A stretch of 64,000 nucleotides of DNA from Stenotrophomonas mori (GTDB lineage: Bacteria > Pseudomonadota > Gammaproteobacteria > Xanthomonadales > Xanthomonadaceae): contig NZ_JAIKTS010000001.1 in NCBI RefSeq assembly GCF_023556335.1, positions 558,001-622,000 on the forward strand. Direction: 5' to 3'. Positions within the stretch are counted from its first letter, which is position 1. The number at the start of each line of letters is the position of its first letter. The position numbers and the translations under genes were made by a program. This document shows positions 1-7,899 of the stretch, piece after piece. Under the pieces are notes generated by a model. The model saw nothing but the letters and a program-made list of their open reading frames with translations, searched no databases and was not told the DNA's origin.

Positions 1-446
1 CCTTCGCCCAGCACCCAGCCGAACAGGTTGCCGGTGCCGGGCAGGAACGGATGCTGGTCGTAGTCGTAGAAGACGCTGACCTGGATGCAGCGTGCGGTGC
101 CGCCGCCGTTGCACGCATAGGCGTCGGAAACGGCGATCGGAGGCGTGGTGGCATCACCGCAGTTGGCGGCGTCGCCGGAGAAATTGAGCAGCCACTGCAT
201 CGAGCGCGCGGCGGCCTGGCAGGCGTTGCTGCGGCGCTCGCCCAGGTCGCCATGACGCAGCGCGGCGCGCGCGCCCTCGCCGGCGGCCAGCGCCAGCGAC
301 TGCTGCGCGGCGAAGATCATGACCCCGGAAAAGGTGAGCAGCAGCAGCGGGAGGACGCCGAACATCAGCAGGAAGGCGTATTCGATGCTGATCACGCCGC
401 GCTGTCCGTGCGGCGGGGACGATCCTGGTGTGCGTCGGCTAGCCAT
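1..446 (-). CDS. TadE-like pilus assembly pseudopilin (partial, C-terminus off the window)
   Basis: The first 148 codons of a TadE/TadG-family protein read leftward out of the window. After a short basic N-terminus there is one hydrophobic segment (about residues 20-45) containing the sequence ISIEYAFLLMFGVLPLLLL, typical of TadE N-terminal domains. An extracytoplasmic part with cysteines (NACQ, ANCG, YACN) follows. TadE proteins are minor pseudopilins of Tad/Flp pilus systems, processed by the CpaA/TadV peptidase and held at the inner membrane. The start codon overlaps the end of the upstream cpaA-like gene by 8 bases, so the two are probably translationally coupled. The rest of the Tad operon presumably continues left of position 1. 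Confidence 0.8.
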   Translation of the reverse strand, partial: MASRRTPGSSPPHGQRGVISIEYAFLLMFGVLPLLLLTFSGVMIFAAQQSLALAAGEGARAALRHGDLGERRSNACQAAARSMQWLLNFSGDAANCGDATTPPIAVSDAYACNGGGTARCIQVSVFYDYDQHPFLPGTGNLFGWVLGE

Positions 447-975
447 GGGTTCCCTCCGGAAACGTGACCATCAACGTGGCGATGCCCAGGTAGGCGGCAT
501 AGGGAATTCCCGAGCGGCCCTGGCGCGACGCCATCATTCGGTTGAACCAGCCGCAGCCGCACATCCGTTCGCGGGCGCGGTCGACTGCGGGCAGGCACGC
601 CAGCAGGTGGCTGGCGTGCCGGCTCCTGGCGAACAGCACCGCAAGCGCATAAGCCCCGGCCAGCAGGCTGGCGATGATCCAGAGCGGAACCAGTGCGCGT
701 GCGCCCAGCAACAGGCCCAGCACCGCGAACAGCTTCACATCGCCGGCGCCCATCCAGCCGAGCACGTAGAACGGCAGCAGCGCCGCCAGGCCCAGCAGCA
801 GCCCGGTGGCGGCCATGCCGGGCGGCGTGGAGATCGCCGGCAGCAACAGGCTGGCCGCCACACCGCCCAGCACCGCTGCCAGCAACCCGCGGTTGGATAC
901 GCGGCGCGCATACAGATCGGTATAGACCGTGTAGGCGCCGAGGACCGCCGCGAGGGCTGCCGACAGGGGGGCCAT
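439..975 (-). CDS. cpaA: Type IV prepilin peptidase, CpaA/TadV type (A24 family)
   Basis: This 178-residue, mostly hydrophobic protein carries the aspartic-protease signature of the A24 family: Asp20 in the first loop (VYTDLYARRVSN) and the GxGD motif as GAGD at residues 76-79 followed by VKLFAV. It should cleave the leader of the Flp pilin (and of TadE-type pseudopilins) at the inner membrane. It lacks the N-methyltransferase domain of PilD, as expected for the short TadV/CpaA class. It lies 12 bases downstream of the flp pilin gene and overlaps the TadE gene, so the three look like one minus-strand operon. Confidence 0.87.
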   Translation of the reverse strand: MAPLSAALAAVLGAYTVYTDLYARRVSNRGLLAAVLGGVAASLLLPAISTPPGMAATGLLLGLAALLPFYVLGWMGAGDVKLFAVLGLLLGARALVPLWIIASLLAGAYALAVLFARSRHASHLLACLPAVDRARERMCGCGWFNRMMASRQGRSGIPYAAYLGIATLMVTFPEGTHG

Positions 976-987
976 GACCGTCGCCTG

Positions 988-1167
988 TCAGGGGAATGCG
1001 TTGCTCACCACTTCGCCGAGCTTGGTGAACAGGTTGGTGAAGAAGGTTCCCAGGGCGGGGCCTGCGGTAACGACCAGCACCCCTGCGATCACCGCCGCCA
1101 ACAGGCCGTACTCCAGTGCGGTGACACCGTCTTCTTCAGCGAGAAACCTGCGGATCTGTGCGTTCAT
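988..1167 (-). CDS. flp: Flp/Fap-type pilin subunit
   Basis: A 59-residue Flp pilin. The short leader ends in EEDG, followed by VTALEYGLLAAVIAGVLVV. The Gly before the mature end and the Glu+5/Tyr+6 pair are the Flp signature recognised by TadV/CpaA peptidases. The mature pilin is one hydrophobic helix plus a short tail ending in AFP. The frame is open further upstream, and an ATG lies 12 bases earlier, but the GGAG at 1175-1178 sits six bases before the ATG at 1167, so that start is preferred. This is the first gene of the minus-strand pilus operon, and its promoter must lie in the spacer shared with the divergent AraC-type regulator. Confidence 0.88.
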   Translation of the reverse strand: MNAQIRRFLAEEDGVTALEYGLLAAVIAGVLVVTAGPALGTFFTNLFTKLGEVVSNAFP

Positions 1168-1639
1168 GATGTTCTCCATGAGAAACAGAGGCCGGCGCAA
1201 GGCCGGACGTGCCGGGAAAACCGGTGTCGCCACCTCCCGGGTGGAGGCATGGACCTGCGGTTGGCGTCGGCAGGGAAGGCACATGAACCTTGACGGAAGC
1301 CGTGGCCGGCCACCCCGTGACAATTCCGTTCCAGCCCCATGACGCGGCGTGCACGTCCATGTCCATGTCCATCATTCCCATCCGGTGCATGAATGAATAC
1401 ACGTATTCGGCAAAAAACCACGGGTATTCGTATGTGTGACGCGCTTCTCTGTTTGCGTCCATGACGTGTCCATGTCCTGCAGGAGTGTTGTATGAATGGG
1501 ACATGGACGCGCCGGCAGGGCGGAACTGCGCGCCGGATGCAGGGGGCCAGGTGTTTCGTGGTTCGTAGTGCAGTGGATGCAGCGAGCCATCGGCCGGTAT
1601 CTGGAATTCGGGCTTAGGACGGGACTCACCCGGACGGTA
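1168..1639. promoter_or_regulatory. Divergent spacer between flp pilin and AraC-type regulator, with repeated GTCCATGTCC decamers
   Basis: About 470 bases with no convincing gene. It must carry the promoters for the pilus operon (leftward) and the AraC-type regulator (rightward). It is locally richer in AT (about 1385-1450) than its surroundings. The decamer GTCCATGTCC occurs at 1355-1364, at 1361-1370 (overlapping the first) and at 1468-1477, with a perfect inverted copy GGACATGGAC at 1499-1508. The last two could pair as a 10-bp stem. A further half copy (GTCCATG) is at 1457-1463. A small inverted repeat GAATAC-AC-GTATTC is near 1393-1406. These are plausible operators; the binding protein is not known. 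Confidence 0.45.
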
Positions 1640-2602
1640 ATGGACGTTCATATTGATGCGATTGGCGAGCAACCACTGAGGTCGTTCGATCTGTCCACGC
1701 TGGGGGGCATCCTCCGTGTGTGCCACGTTGAACTGGTGCTGCTGGACGGCCAGCCGCCGATGGCGGCGGTGACATCGTTTGTCCACGACCAGGCGTTGCT
1801 GTGCACGTTCGAACTCGGGGCCCGCACCCGTGGCCGCTTCATGCTGCCGGTGGACTGGTGTCTGCTGGGGTGGATGGAGTCAGTGGACCCGGCCACCAGC
1901 TGGTGCCATGGCGTGCCGTTGGCGCCGGGCGGAATCGTTTCGGTGATGCCCGAGGGCATCACCGAGTTCGCACTGGGCGCCCACAGCCGGGTGACGTTCG
2001 TGTTGGTGCCCCTGCGCCGTTTCCAGCAGCGCGTGGCCAGCCGGCAGCTGGGAGGCATGGACACCGGCGAATTCGAGGTGCCGCTGGTCAGCGGCGGCGA
2101 CCTGGCGGCGCTGCAGGCCCACTACCAGGGCCTGCAACGCCGCATCCACAGCGGCGAGGTCGGTGCGGACGAAATCGACCGGCTGCTGGACGTGCATGCC
2201 GGCGAGCTGTTCGGCAACGGCACGGCCGAGCGCCGGGTGAGCAACCGCAACCGGCGTGCGCGCTACCTGATTCTGCGGCGCGCCGAGGACATGATGCGGG
2301 CCAACATCCGGCGCCACATCTACATGCAGGAACTGTGCGATGCGGCGGGCGTCAGCGAGCGCGCACTGCGCTACGCGTTCGAGGAGCTGGTCGGCATCTC
2401 GCCGGTGCGCTACCTGTCGATGCTGCGGCTGTGCGAAGCCTGCCGGACGCTGTCCACCGCCGATGCCGGGCGCAAGTCGGTCAAGTCGGTCGCCTTGAGC
2501 TGCGGGCTGTGGGACCTGTCGCGGTTCGCCGACAACTACCGGCGGGTGTTCGGCGAGCTGCCGAGCGAAACGCTGATGCGCGGTACCTTCGCCGAGCCAT
2601 GA
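1640..2602 (+). CDS. AraC/XylS-family transcriptional regulator next to the adhesin
   Basis: A 320-residue regulator. The N-terminal 210 residues have no recognised ligand-binding signature beyond a beta-rich look. The C-terminal part (about 225-315) is an AraC-type double helix-turn-helix: YMQELCDAAGVSERALRYAF for the first HTH, then GISPVRYLSMLRL, then VKSVALSCGLWDLSRFADNY with RRVFGELPSE, the classic family end. The ATG at 1640 is chosen because it gives a normal family length; in-frame ATGs at 1577 and 1496 would add 21 or 48 residues and none has a strong ribosome site. It is followed closely by a Clp-like site and a phased repeat array, then the adhesin gene, so the adhesin is its likely target (inference). 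Confidence 0.82.
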   Translation: MDVHIDAIGEQPLRSFDLSTLGGILRVCHVELVLLDGQPPMAAVTSFVHDQALLCTFELGARTRGRFMLPVDWCLLGWMESVDPATSWCHGVPLAPGGIVSVMPEGITEFALGAHSRVTFVLVPLRRFQQRVASRQLGGMDTGEFEVPLVSGGDLAALQAHYQGLQRRIHSGEVGADEIDRLLDVHAGELFGNGTAERRVSNRNRRARYLILRRAEDMMRANIRRHIYMQELCDAAGVSERALRYAFEELVGISPVRYLSMLRLCEACRTLSTADAGRKSVKSVALSCGLWDLSRFADNYRRVFGELPSETLMRGTFAEP

Positions 2603-2610
2603 AGAACGCA

Positions 2611-2626
2611 TGTGAGCCGGATCACA
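2611..2626. promoter_or_regulatory. Perfect CRP/Clp-type binding site (TGTGA-N6-TCACA)
   Basis: The 16-mer TGTGAGCCGGATCACA matches the CRP consensus TGTGA-N6-TCACA in all ten fixed positions. In xanthomonads the CRP homologue Clp, which is released from DNA by cyclic di-GMP, uses the same consensus and controls adhesion and virulence genes. The site begins 9 bases after the stop of the AraC-type regulator and about 180 bases upstream of the autotransporter start, so it most likely controls the adhesin. That Clp binds here is an inference from the motif. Confidence 0.65.
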
Positions 2627-2638
2627 TCTTTTCGGCAT

Positions 2639-2722
2639 TTGCCGATTCCGTGCATGGCCGTGCCGGCTTTGTGCACGTCCTTGCCGGATTGCCATAGCGA
2701 TTTGCCGGATTCAGGCAAAAAC
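2639..2722. repeat. Four direct repeats phased at exactly 21 bp upstream of the adhesin
   Basis: A motif close to TTGCCGGATT starts at 2639 (TTGCCGATTC), 2660 (GTGCCGGCTT), 2681 (TTGCCGGATT) and 2702 (TTGCCGGATT), so each start is exactly 21 bases from the last. The first two units also resemble each other across the rest of the 21-mer. A spacing of two helical turns puts every copy on the same DNA face and is the spacing of AraC-family half-sites such as araI1/araI2. An AraC-family gene ends 36 bases upstream. The array is therefore a strong candidate operator for that regulator; the protein-site link is inferred. Confidence 0.6.
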
Positions 2723-2806
2723 CCGCTGGCCAGCCTGCTGTAGTGCATCCCAGACGCCGATGTCCCCCATGGGGGTGGGATGGGCGCACTGCATGGGGGC
2801 TTCATC

Positions 2807-5800
2807 ATGAATCGCATCTACAGACTGGTATGGAACCACGCCCTGAATGCTTTCGTCGTGGCATCGGAACTGAGCAGCGGCCACGGCAAGCGTGCCGCCC
2901 GTCGCCTGCGGCCGCTGCAGGCGGGCAGTGCACTCGGCCTCGGCGGCATGCTGGCACTCGGCCTGGCCGGACCGGCCCAGGCCGGCGATGTGCGCCTGGA
3001 CGACCTGCAGGCGCTGGTAGCCAAGTACGCCACCCAGGATGCGCCGGTGACCGCGCCAGGGGCCGCGGCAGTGGTGCCGGCGGTCGTGCACGTGCCGGCG
3101 CCGGTGCAGGCATCGTTGCCGGTCCCGGCGGCGGCCACCGTCCGGGTTCCGGCCGCCGCGCGTTCCACCGCCGCGGTACGCGCGCGGGTCGCGGTGCCGA
3201 AGCCGCTTTCGCAGGTGGCCACCACGCTGTCCAGCACCGTCGCCAGGGTTCCGGCCACGGTGGGGCGTCTTCCGAAGGTGGTGGAGACCGGTGTGCACGG
3301 CAGCGTGGCGACCGTCGCCACGGCGGCGCAGGGCCTCGGGAGCGTGCTGCGGCCCGGGAAGAACGATGACGGCCGCAACCCGCTGCGGCATACCGTGGTG
3401 TCGACGGTCGGGGCGGTGGAGGAGCTGACCGGCGACGTGACCAGGACCAGCGGCGTCGGCGACCTGCTCGACGGGGTCGTGGGCGGTGTCGCACCGGTGC
3501 TGGAGGAGGTCGGCGATACGACCGGTTCGCTGCTCGGCAAGGCGACCGGTTCGTCCTCGCTCGGCGACGGCGTTTCGCAGACCGTGGCCACGGTGAGCGG
3601 CGGCCTGAAGGAGACGACCGGCAAGCTGGGCAAGGGCAACGTGGGCGGTGCGGTGCAGTCGTTGCTGGGTACCGTCGGCGGCACGCTGTCCTCGGTCACC
3701 GGCGCGGTCACCGGCACCCTGGGCGGCCTCACCGGCTCGGCCTCGGGGCTGGACGGACTGCAGCAGGTGCTCGATGGCGTGACCGGTGGCCTCACCGGCG
3801 GCCTGTCCAACGTGGTCGGGCAGTTGACCGGACAACCGCCGGCGCCGGCGGCCGGTGGCGGCCCGGTGAACACCGGACCTACCGGCCTGGTGGTCGGCAA
3901 CGGCGGGCTGGTCGGTACCGTCGACCAGTTGCTGGGGCCGACGCTGGAGAACGTGTTCGGCGGCGACGGTTACCTGCGCAATGGCAGCCTCACCCTGAGC
4001 AGCGCCAACCTGGCCCAGGCCTATTCGGTGACCTCGGTGGCGGGCATCCCGCTGGTGAACCTGAGTCCGGTGGGCGACCTGCTCGACGGCCTGGGTGGGC
4101 TGACCACCGGCGGCAACTCGCACCTCACCCTGATCGGTGGCGTCACCTCGGACAGTTATGTCTACAACATCAACAACGGCAAGCCCAACGGCCTGTTGGG
4201 GCTGCTGCTTCCGGACAGTGCGCCGGCCTGGGCGAGCACCTGCGCGGATCCGCTGGGGCTGGGGGTGCTGACGATCGACTGCTGGGGCGTCCCCGCCGCG
4301 CAGGACTATCAGGTGCTGATCGGCGACGGCGCCTATGCGAACGGTTCGAAGGAGGTGGTGATCGGCACCAACGCCGAGCACCGCTTGGCGCAGCAGGATG
4401 CGGACACGGTCTTCACGGGTTCGGGCAATGGCCGGACGGGCGTGCCGACGGCCGACTACGATGCGCGCCAGGGCCATTCGGTGGTCATCGGCGACAGTGC
4501 CGCGGGGTCGGCCAATGCGCAGACTCTGGTCGGTGCCGGGGCGACCTCGGACAAGGCCAACAGCGTGGCGCTGGGGCACAAGTCCAACGCCGACCGCGGC
4601 GGCCTGGACAACTATGCGGCCTTCGGCCTGAGCGCGCCGCAGAACTCGATCGGCGAAGTCGCGGTGGGATCTGTCGGGCGCGAGCGGCAGATCACCCATG
4701 TCGCGGCGGGCCGCGAGGCGACCGATGCGGTCAACGTGGCCCAGCTGAAGGGGGCGCTGGCGCAGATCGACGGCGTCGAACTGTTCGCGGTGACCTACGA
4801 CGAAGATGCCCAGGGCGATGCCGACCATGGCAGCGTGACACTGGGCGCGGGCAACGCCCCCGACGGCACGGTGGTGGGCAACCTGGGCGCCGGCGCCGTG
4901 GCGGCGGGCAGCCGCCAGGCGGTCAACGGCGGCCAGCTGTTCGGCCTGGGCGACTCGCTCGCGGACCTCATCGGCGGCGGCGCGGTGGTGAACGCGGACG
5001 GCACGGTCTCCGCGCCGTCCTATGGCGTGAACTACGTCGATGGCAACGGGCTGGTGAGCCTGCAGCAGTACAGCGGCATCGGCGATGCCTTCGATTCGAT
5101 CAGCGATTCGCTGTCCAACCTCAGTGGGCTGGTGGACGGCAGCGGGCAGCCGGGCGGATCGCCGGGCAGCGGCACCGATGCCTTGGCGGTGCACTACACC
5201 GCCGACGCCAACGGCAAGCCGACCAACGAGGTCGTGCTGCGTGGCGCCGGCGACGGCAATGCGGTCGCCCTGCGCAACGTCGCCGCCGGCAGTGTCGACG
5301 CCGGCAGCAGCGATGCGGTCAACGGCGCGCAACTGGCCGGCACCCACGACGCGGTGGCCGCGGCGATGGGCGGCGGCATGGGCTACGACAGCGCGGCCGG
5401 GCAGTGGACCGGACCGAGCTTCAACATCACCACGATCGATGCCGGCGGCGGCACCCAGCAGCAGACCCTGGGCAACGTCGGCGATGCCCTGGAGGCGTTG
5501 GACGGCTCCATCGTCAACGTCAACCAGCGTATCGACAACATCCAGTCCGGCGGCGCCGGGAACGCCTATTTCTCGGTCAACTCGAGCAAGGCGCCGGCCT
5601 CGGCCAGCGGCCAGGACAGCATGGCCGCCGGTCCGCAGGCCACCGCGTCGGGCAAGCAGTCGGTGGCGCTGGGCGATGGCGCCAAGGCGTCGGCCGACGG
5701 CAGTGTCGCACTGGGCGCCGGGGCGGTGGCCGACCGCGCCAATGCGGTCTCGGTCGGCAGCAGCGGGAGCGAGCGGCAGATCGTCCATGTGGCCGATGCG

Positions 5801-6316
5801 ACCGGCGCGACCGACGCGGTGAACCTGCGCCAGCTGCAGGCATCGCAGCAGGGCACGGTCCGTTATGACCAGAACACCGATGGCAGTACCAACTACAGCA
5901 GCGTAACCCTTGGCAAGGCGAACGCCCCGGTGGTGATGCACAACGTCGCGGCCGGCGTGGCCGGCACCGACGCGGTGAACGTGGCGCAGCTGAACAAGGG
6001 ACTGGGGGAGGTCGTGGATTGGTCGAAGAACTACACCGATCAGCGTTTCAACGATGTCGGCCGGCAGATGAGCCGGATCGACAACCGGGCGTCGGCGGGC
6101 ATCGCCTCGGCGATGGCCATGGCCGGACTGCCGCAGCCCACCGGCGCCGGCCGGCGGATGGCGTCGTTCGCGGCCAGCACCTTCCATGGCGAGTCGAGCA
6201 TGGCGGTGGGCATTTCCGGGGTCAGCGAGGGCGGCCGCTGGATCTACAAACTCAGCGGCTCGACCAATACGCGCGGCGACGGCGGCGTGACCGCCGGTGC
6301 CGGCTTCCAGTGGTGA
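2807..6316 (+). CDS. Trimeric autotransporter adhesin (YadA-like) with extended signal peptide
   Basis: A 1169-residue type Vc secreted adhesin. It begins with an ESPR extended signal peptide (MNRIYRLVWNHALNAFVVAS, then a hydrophobic core ending about residue 57 at AQA). Residues about 60-330 are Ala/Val/Pro-rich, then Gly/Thr/Val-rich with loose repeats of VTGxLGGLTG type. YadA-like head repeats (SVALG-type) lie at about 500-625 and 935-990. Necks containing DAVN and QL occur near 640, 705, 840, 1000 and 1055. A short coiled stalk leads into the YadA anchor (about 1092-1169), which forms the outer-membrane barrel and ends in aromatic FQW. The start is fixed by the ESPR; a G-rich stretch seven bases upstream can serve as the ribosome site. 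It should mediate surface attachment. Confidence 0.9.
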   Translation: MNRIYRLVWNHALNAFVVASELSSGHGKRAARRLRPLQAGSALGLGGMLALGLAGPAQAGDVRLDDLQALVAKYATQDAPVTAPGAAAVVPAVVHVPAPVQASLPVPAAATVRVPAAARSTAAVRARVAVPKPLSQVATTLSSTVARVPATVGRLPKVVETGVHGSVATVATAAQGLGSVLRPGKNDDGRNPLRHTVVSTVGAVEELTGDVTRTSGVGDLLDGVVGGVAPVLEEVGDTTGSLLGKATGSSSLGDGVSQTVATVSGGLKETTGKLGKGNVGGAVQSLLGTVGGTLSSVTGAVTGTLGGLTGSASGLDGLQQVLDGVTGGLTGGLSNVVGQLTGQPPAPAAGGGPVNTGPTGLVVGNGGLVGTVDQLLGPTLENVFGGDGYLRNGSLTLSSANLAQAYSVTSVAGIPLVNLSPVGDLLDGLGGLTTGGNSHLTLIGGVTSDSYVYNINNGKPNGLLGLLLPDSAPAWASTCADPLGLGVLTIDCWGVPAAQDYQVLIGDGAYANGSKEVVIGTNAEHRLAQQDADTVFTGSGNGRTGVPTADYDARQGHSVVIGDSAAGSANAQTLVGAGATSDKANSVALGHKSNADRGGLDNYAAFGLSAPQNSIGEVAVGSVGRERQITHVAAGREATDAVNVAQLKGALAQIDGVELFAVTYDEDAQGDADHGSVTLGAGNAPDGTVVGNLGAGAVAAGSRQAVNGGQLFGLGDSLADLIGGGAVVNADGTVSAPSYGVNYVDGNGLVSLQQYSGIGDAFDSISDSLSNLSGLVDGSGQPGGSPGSGTDALAVHYTADANGKPTNEVVLRGAGDGNAVALRNVAAGSVDAGSSDAVNGAQLAGTHDAVAAAMGGGMGYDSAAGQWTGPSFNITTIDAGGGTQQQTLGNVGDALEALDGSIVNVNQRIDNIQSGGAGNAYFSVNSSKAPASASGQDSMAAGPQATASGKQSVALGDGAKASADGSVALGAGAVADRANAVSVGSSGSERQIVHVADATGATDAVNLRQLQASQQGTVRYDQNTDGSTNYSSVTLGKANAPVVMHNVAAGVAGTDAVNVAQLNKGLGEVVDWSKNYTDQRFNDVGRQMSRIDNRASAGIASAMAMAGLPQPTGAGRRMASFAASTFHGESSMAVGISGVSEGGRWIYKLSGSTNTRGDGGVTAGAGFQW

Positions 6317-6326
6317 GCTGGCCAGG

Positions 6327-6347
6327 GGCGGCGGACCTTCCGCCGCC
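6327..6347 (+). terminator. Hairpin between adhesin and OmpA-family gene, without a U-tract
   Basis: GGCGGCGGA (6327-6335) pairs perfectly with TCCGCCGCC (6339-6347) around a three-base loop. No run of T follows, so this is not a standard intrinsic terminator. It may reduce read-through or protect the 3' end of the adhesin message before the downstream lipoprotein gene. Confidence 0.3.
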
Positions 6348-6383
6348 TGCGGCCTGGAACGGACGAACGAAACGGGGGCTGGA

Positions 6384-7154
6384 ATGAACATCAAATGGGT
6401 GATGGTGGCGGTGGCGGCGTTGCTCGCCGGCTGTGGCGGCGCGCAGGTGCGGGGCGACTTCCCCGATCCTGCCCGCGCGCACCCGGCAGGCGGCACCTAC
6501 GTGAACCTGGACGACCTGCGCCAGTACGCGCCGGGCATGAACAAGCAGCAGCTGTACGCCCTGCTGGGAACGCCGCACTTCAGTGAGGGCATGTGGGGCG
6601 TGCGCGAGTGGAACTACCTGTTCAACTTCCGCAGGTCGGTGGGCGCCGAGCCGATCCAGTGCCAGTTCCAGGTCCATTTCGACGCCAAGGGCGTGGCGAT
6701 CGGGCAGGCCTGGTCGCCCGCCACCTGCGCCACCCTGCTGCAGCCGGCCGCGGTGGCGGCCGCGCCGCCGGCGCCGGCGGCAACGCCGGAGCCGCTGCGG
6801 ATCGCGGCCGATGCGCTGTTCGCGTTCGACCGCGCGGAGTTGTCCGACAGTGGCCGCGCGCGGCTGGACGACGTGGTCGCGCGGCTGGGGGCACGGGCCG
6901 GGCAGGTCGACCTCACGGTGGTCGGCTACAGCGACCGCATCGGCGCCGATGGCTACAACCTGGCGCTGTCCCGCCGGCGCGCCGAAGCGGTGCGCGGCTA
7001 CCTGGTGGCGCGTGGCGTTCCCGCCGCCTCGGTGCAGGCCGAGGGCCGCGGCAACAGCCAGCCACTGGTCGAATGCGGCGCCGCGCCGCGTGCGGAACTG
7101 GTGCGCTGCCTGGCGCCGAACCGGCGCGTGGAGATCAGCGGCATCGGCAACTGA
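6384..7154 (+). CDS. Outer-membrane lipoprotein: BamE/SmpA-like domain plus OmpA peptidoglycan-binding domain
   Basis: A 256-residue lipoprotein. The signal peptide ends in the lipobox LLAGC (Cys17). Residues about 35-115 fit the SmpA/OmlA (BamE) fold: YVNLDDLRQYAPGMNKQQLYALLGTP, then EWNYLFNF and a QVHFDAKG strand. A Pro/Ala linker (about 118-135) leads to an OmpA C-terminal domain (about 140-255) with LFAFDRAELSDSGRARLDDV, VVGYSDRIGADGYNLALSRRRAEAV and NRRVEI, the residues that hold diaminopimelate. It starts 67 bases after the adhesin and may be co-transcribed with it. It could anchor or help assemble the adhesin at the outer membrane (inference). The ATG at 6384 follows a G-rich ribosome site and gives a clean signal peptide. 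Confidence 0.8.
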   Translation: MNIKWVMVAVAALLAGCGGAQVRGDFPDPARAHPAGGTYVNLDDLRQYAPGMNKQQLYALLGTPHFSEGMWGVREWNYLFNFRRSVGAEPIQCQFQVHFDAKGVAIGQAWSPATCATLLQPAAVAAAPPAPAATPEPLRIAADALFAFDRAELSDSGRARLDDVVARLGARAGQVDLTVVGYSDRIGADGYNLALSRRRAEAVRGYLVARGVPAASVQAEGRGNSQPLVECGAAPRAELVRCLAPNRRVEISGIGN

Positions 7155-7256
7155 CACGGACGGTTCCAGCGGCGGGGGTGCAGCGAAGCCGCGCAGTCTT
7201 CACAATCGCCGCTGGTGTGGCGCCGGGTGCGCCGGGTGAAGCGGATGGGGAGCGGA

Positions 7257-7853
7257 ATGATGTGGAAGCAGATGGTGCGCCTGGCCGGGCCGGCGGCGGT
7301 GCTGTCATGGCTGGTGGCGCTGGCGACCTTCGGCGCCCGGCTGCCCGATTACGACCAGATGCGCCACCCGGTGTCGCTGCTCGGCGCCGCCGGGGTTCCC
7401 GGTGCGGATGCCTTCAACCTTTTCGGCTTCCTGCTGCCGGGCGCGCTGGCGGTGCTGGCGTGCGTCGGACTGCTGCTGCGCATGCCGGCCGGGACGCCGC
7501 GGGCATTGCGGGTGGCCGCCCAGATGCTGCTGCTGTCCGGGCTGGCCTTCGCCGCGATGGGAGTGTTCCCGCTGGATGCCGGCGATATCGGCAACCGTGC
7601 CAGCCAGGTGCATGCCAGCCTCTGGCTGTTCTGGCTGGTGGCGTTCTGCACCGGCGCCGGTGCGTTGTGGCTGGGCGCGCGCGGGCAGCGTGGATGGCGG
7701 CCGCTGGCGAGGCTGGGGCTGGCCTGTGCGCTGTGGATGCTGTGCAGCGCCTTCCTGTTCAACCATGTCATGCCGGCGGCGATGGCGCAGCGGCTGGCCT
7801 TCCTGGCCTGGGCGCTGTGGCTGGCACTGGCGGCGCGGCTGCTCCCGGACTGA
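7257..7853 (+). CDS. DUF998 family membrane protein
   Basis: A 198-residue polytopic protein with about six hydrophobic segments. It has the DUF998 pattern: a first helix followed by LPDYDQMRHPVSLLGAAG, then a pair of helices around LPGALAVLACVGLLLRMPAG and a conserved VFPLDAG loop before ASLWLFWLV. The biochemical role of the family is unknown. The start is the ATG at 7257, where GGAG lies five bases upstream; a second ATG follows directly. It is followed by a convergent amidohydrolase gene and shows no clear operon partner. Confidence 0.72.
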   Translation: MMWKQMVRLAGPAAVLSWLVALATFGARLPDYDQMRHPVSLLGAAGVPGADAFNLFGFLLPGALAVLACVGLLLRMPAGTPRALRVAAQMLLLSGLAFAAMGVFPLDAGDIGNRASQVHASLWLFWLVAFCTGAGALWLGARGQRGWRPLARLGLACALWMLCSAFLFNHVMPAAMAQRLAFLAWALWLALAARLLPD

Positions 7854-7899
7854 GCCGGATGCCGGCCGCGAGAGCTGCGCGCGGCCGCGGGGCGTCCGC

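Noticed and set aside
2711..6496. A 1261-codon minus-strand frame opposite the trimeric autotransporter
   Set aside because: The composition is that of antisense sequence to a repeat-rich gene, and the plus-strand frame has clear ESPR and YadA anchor features.
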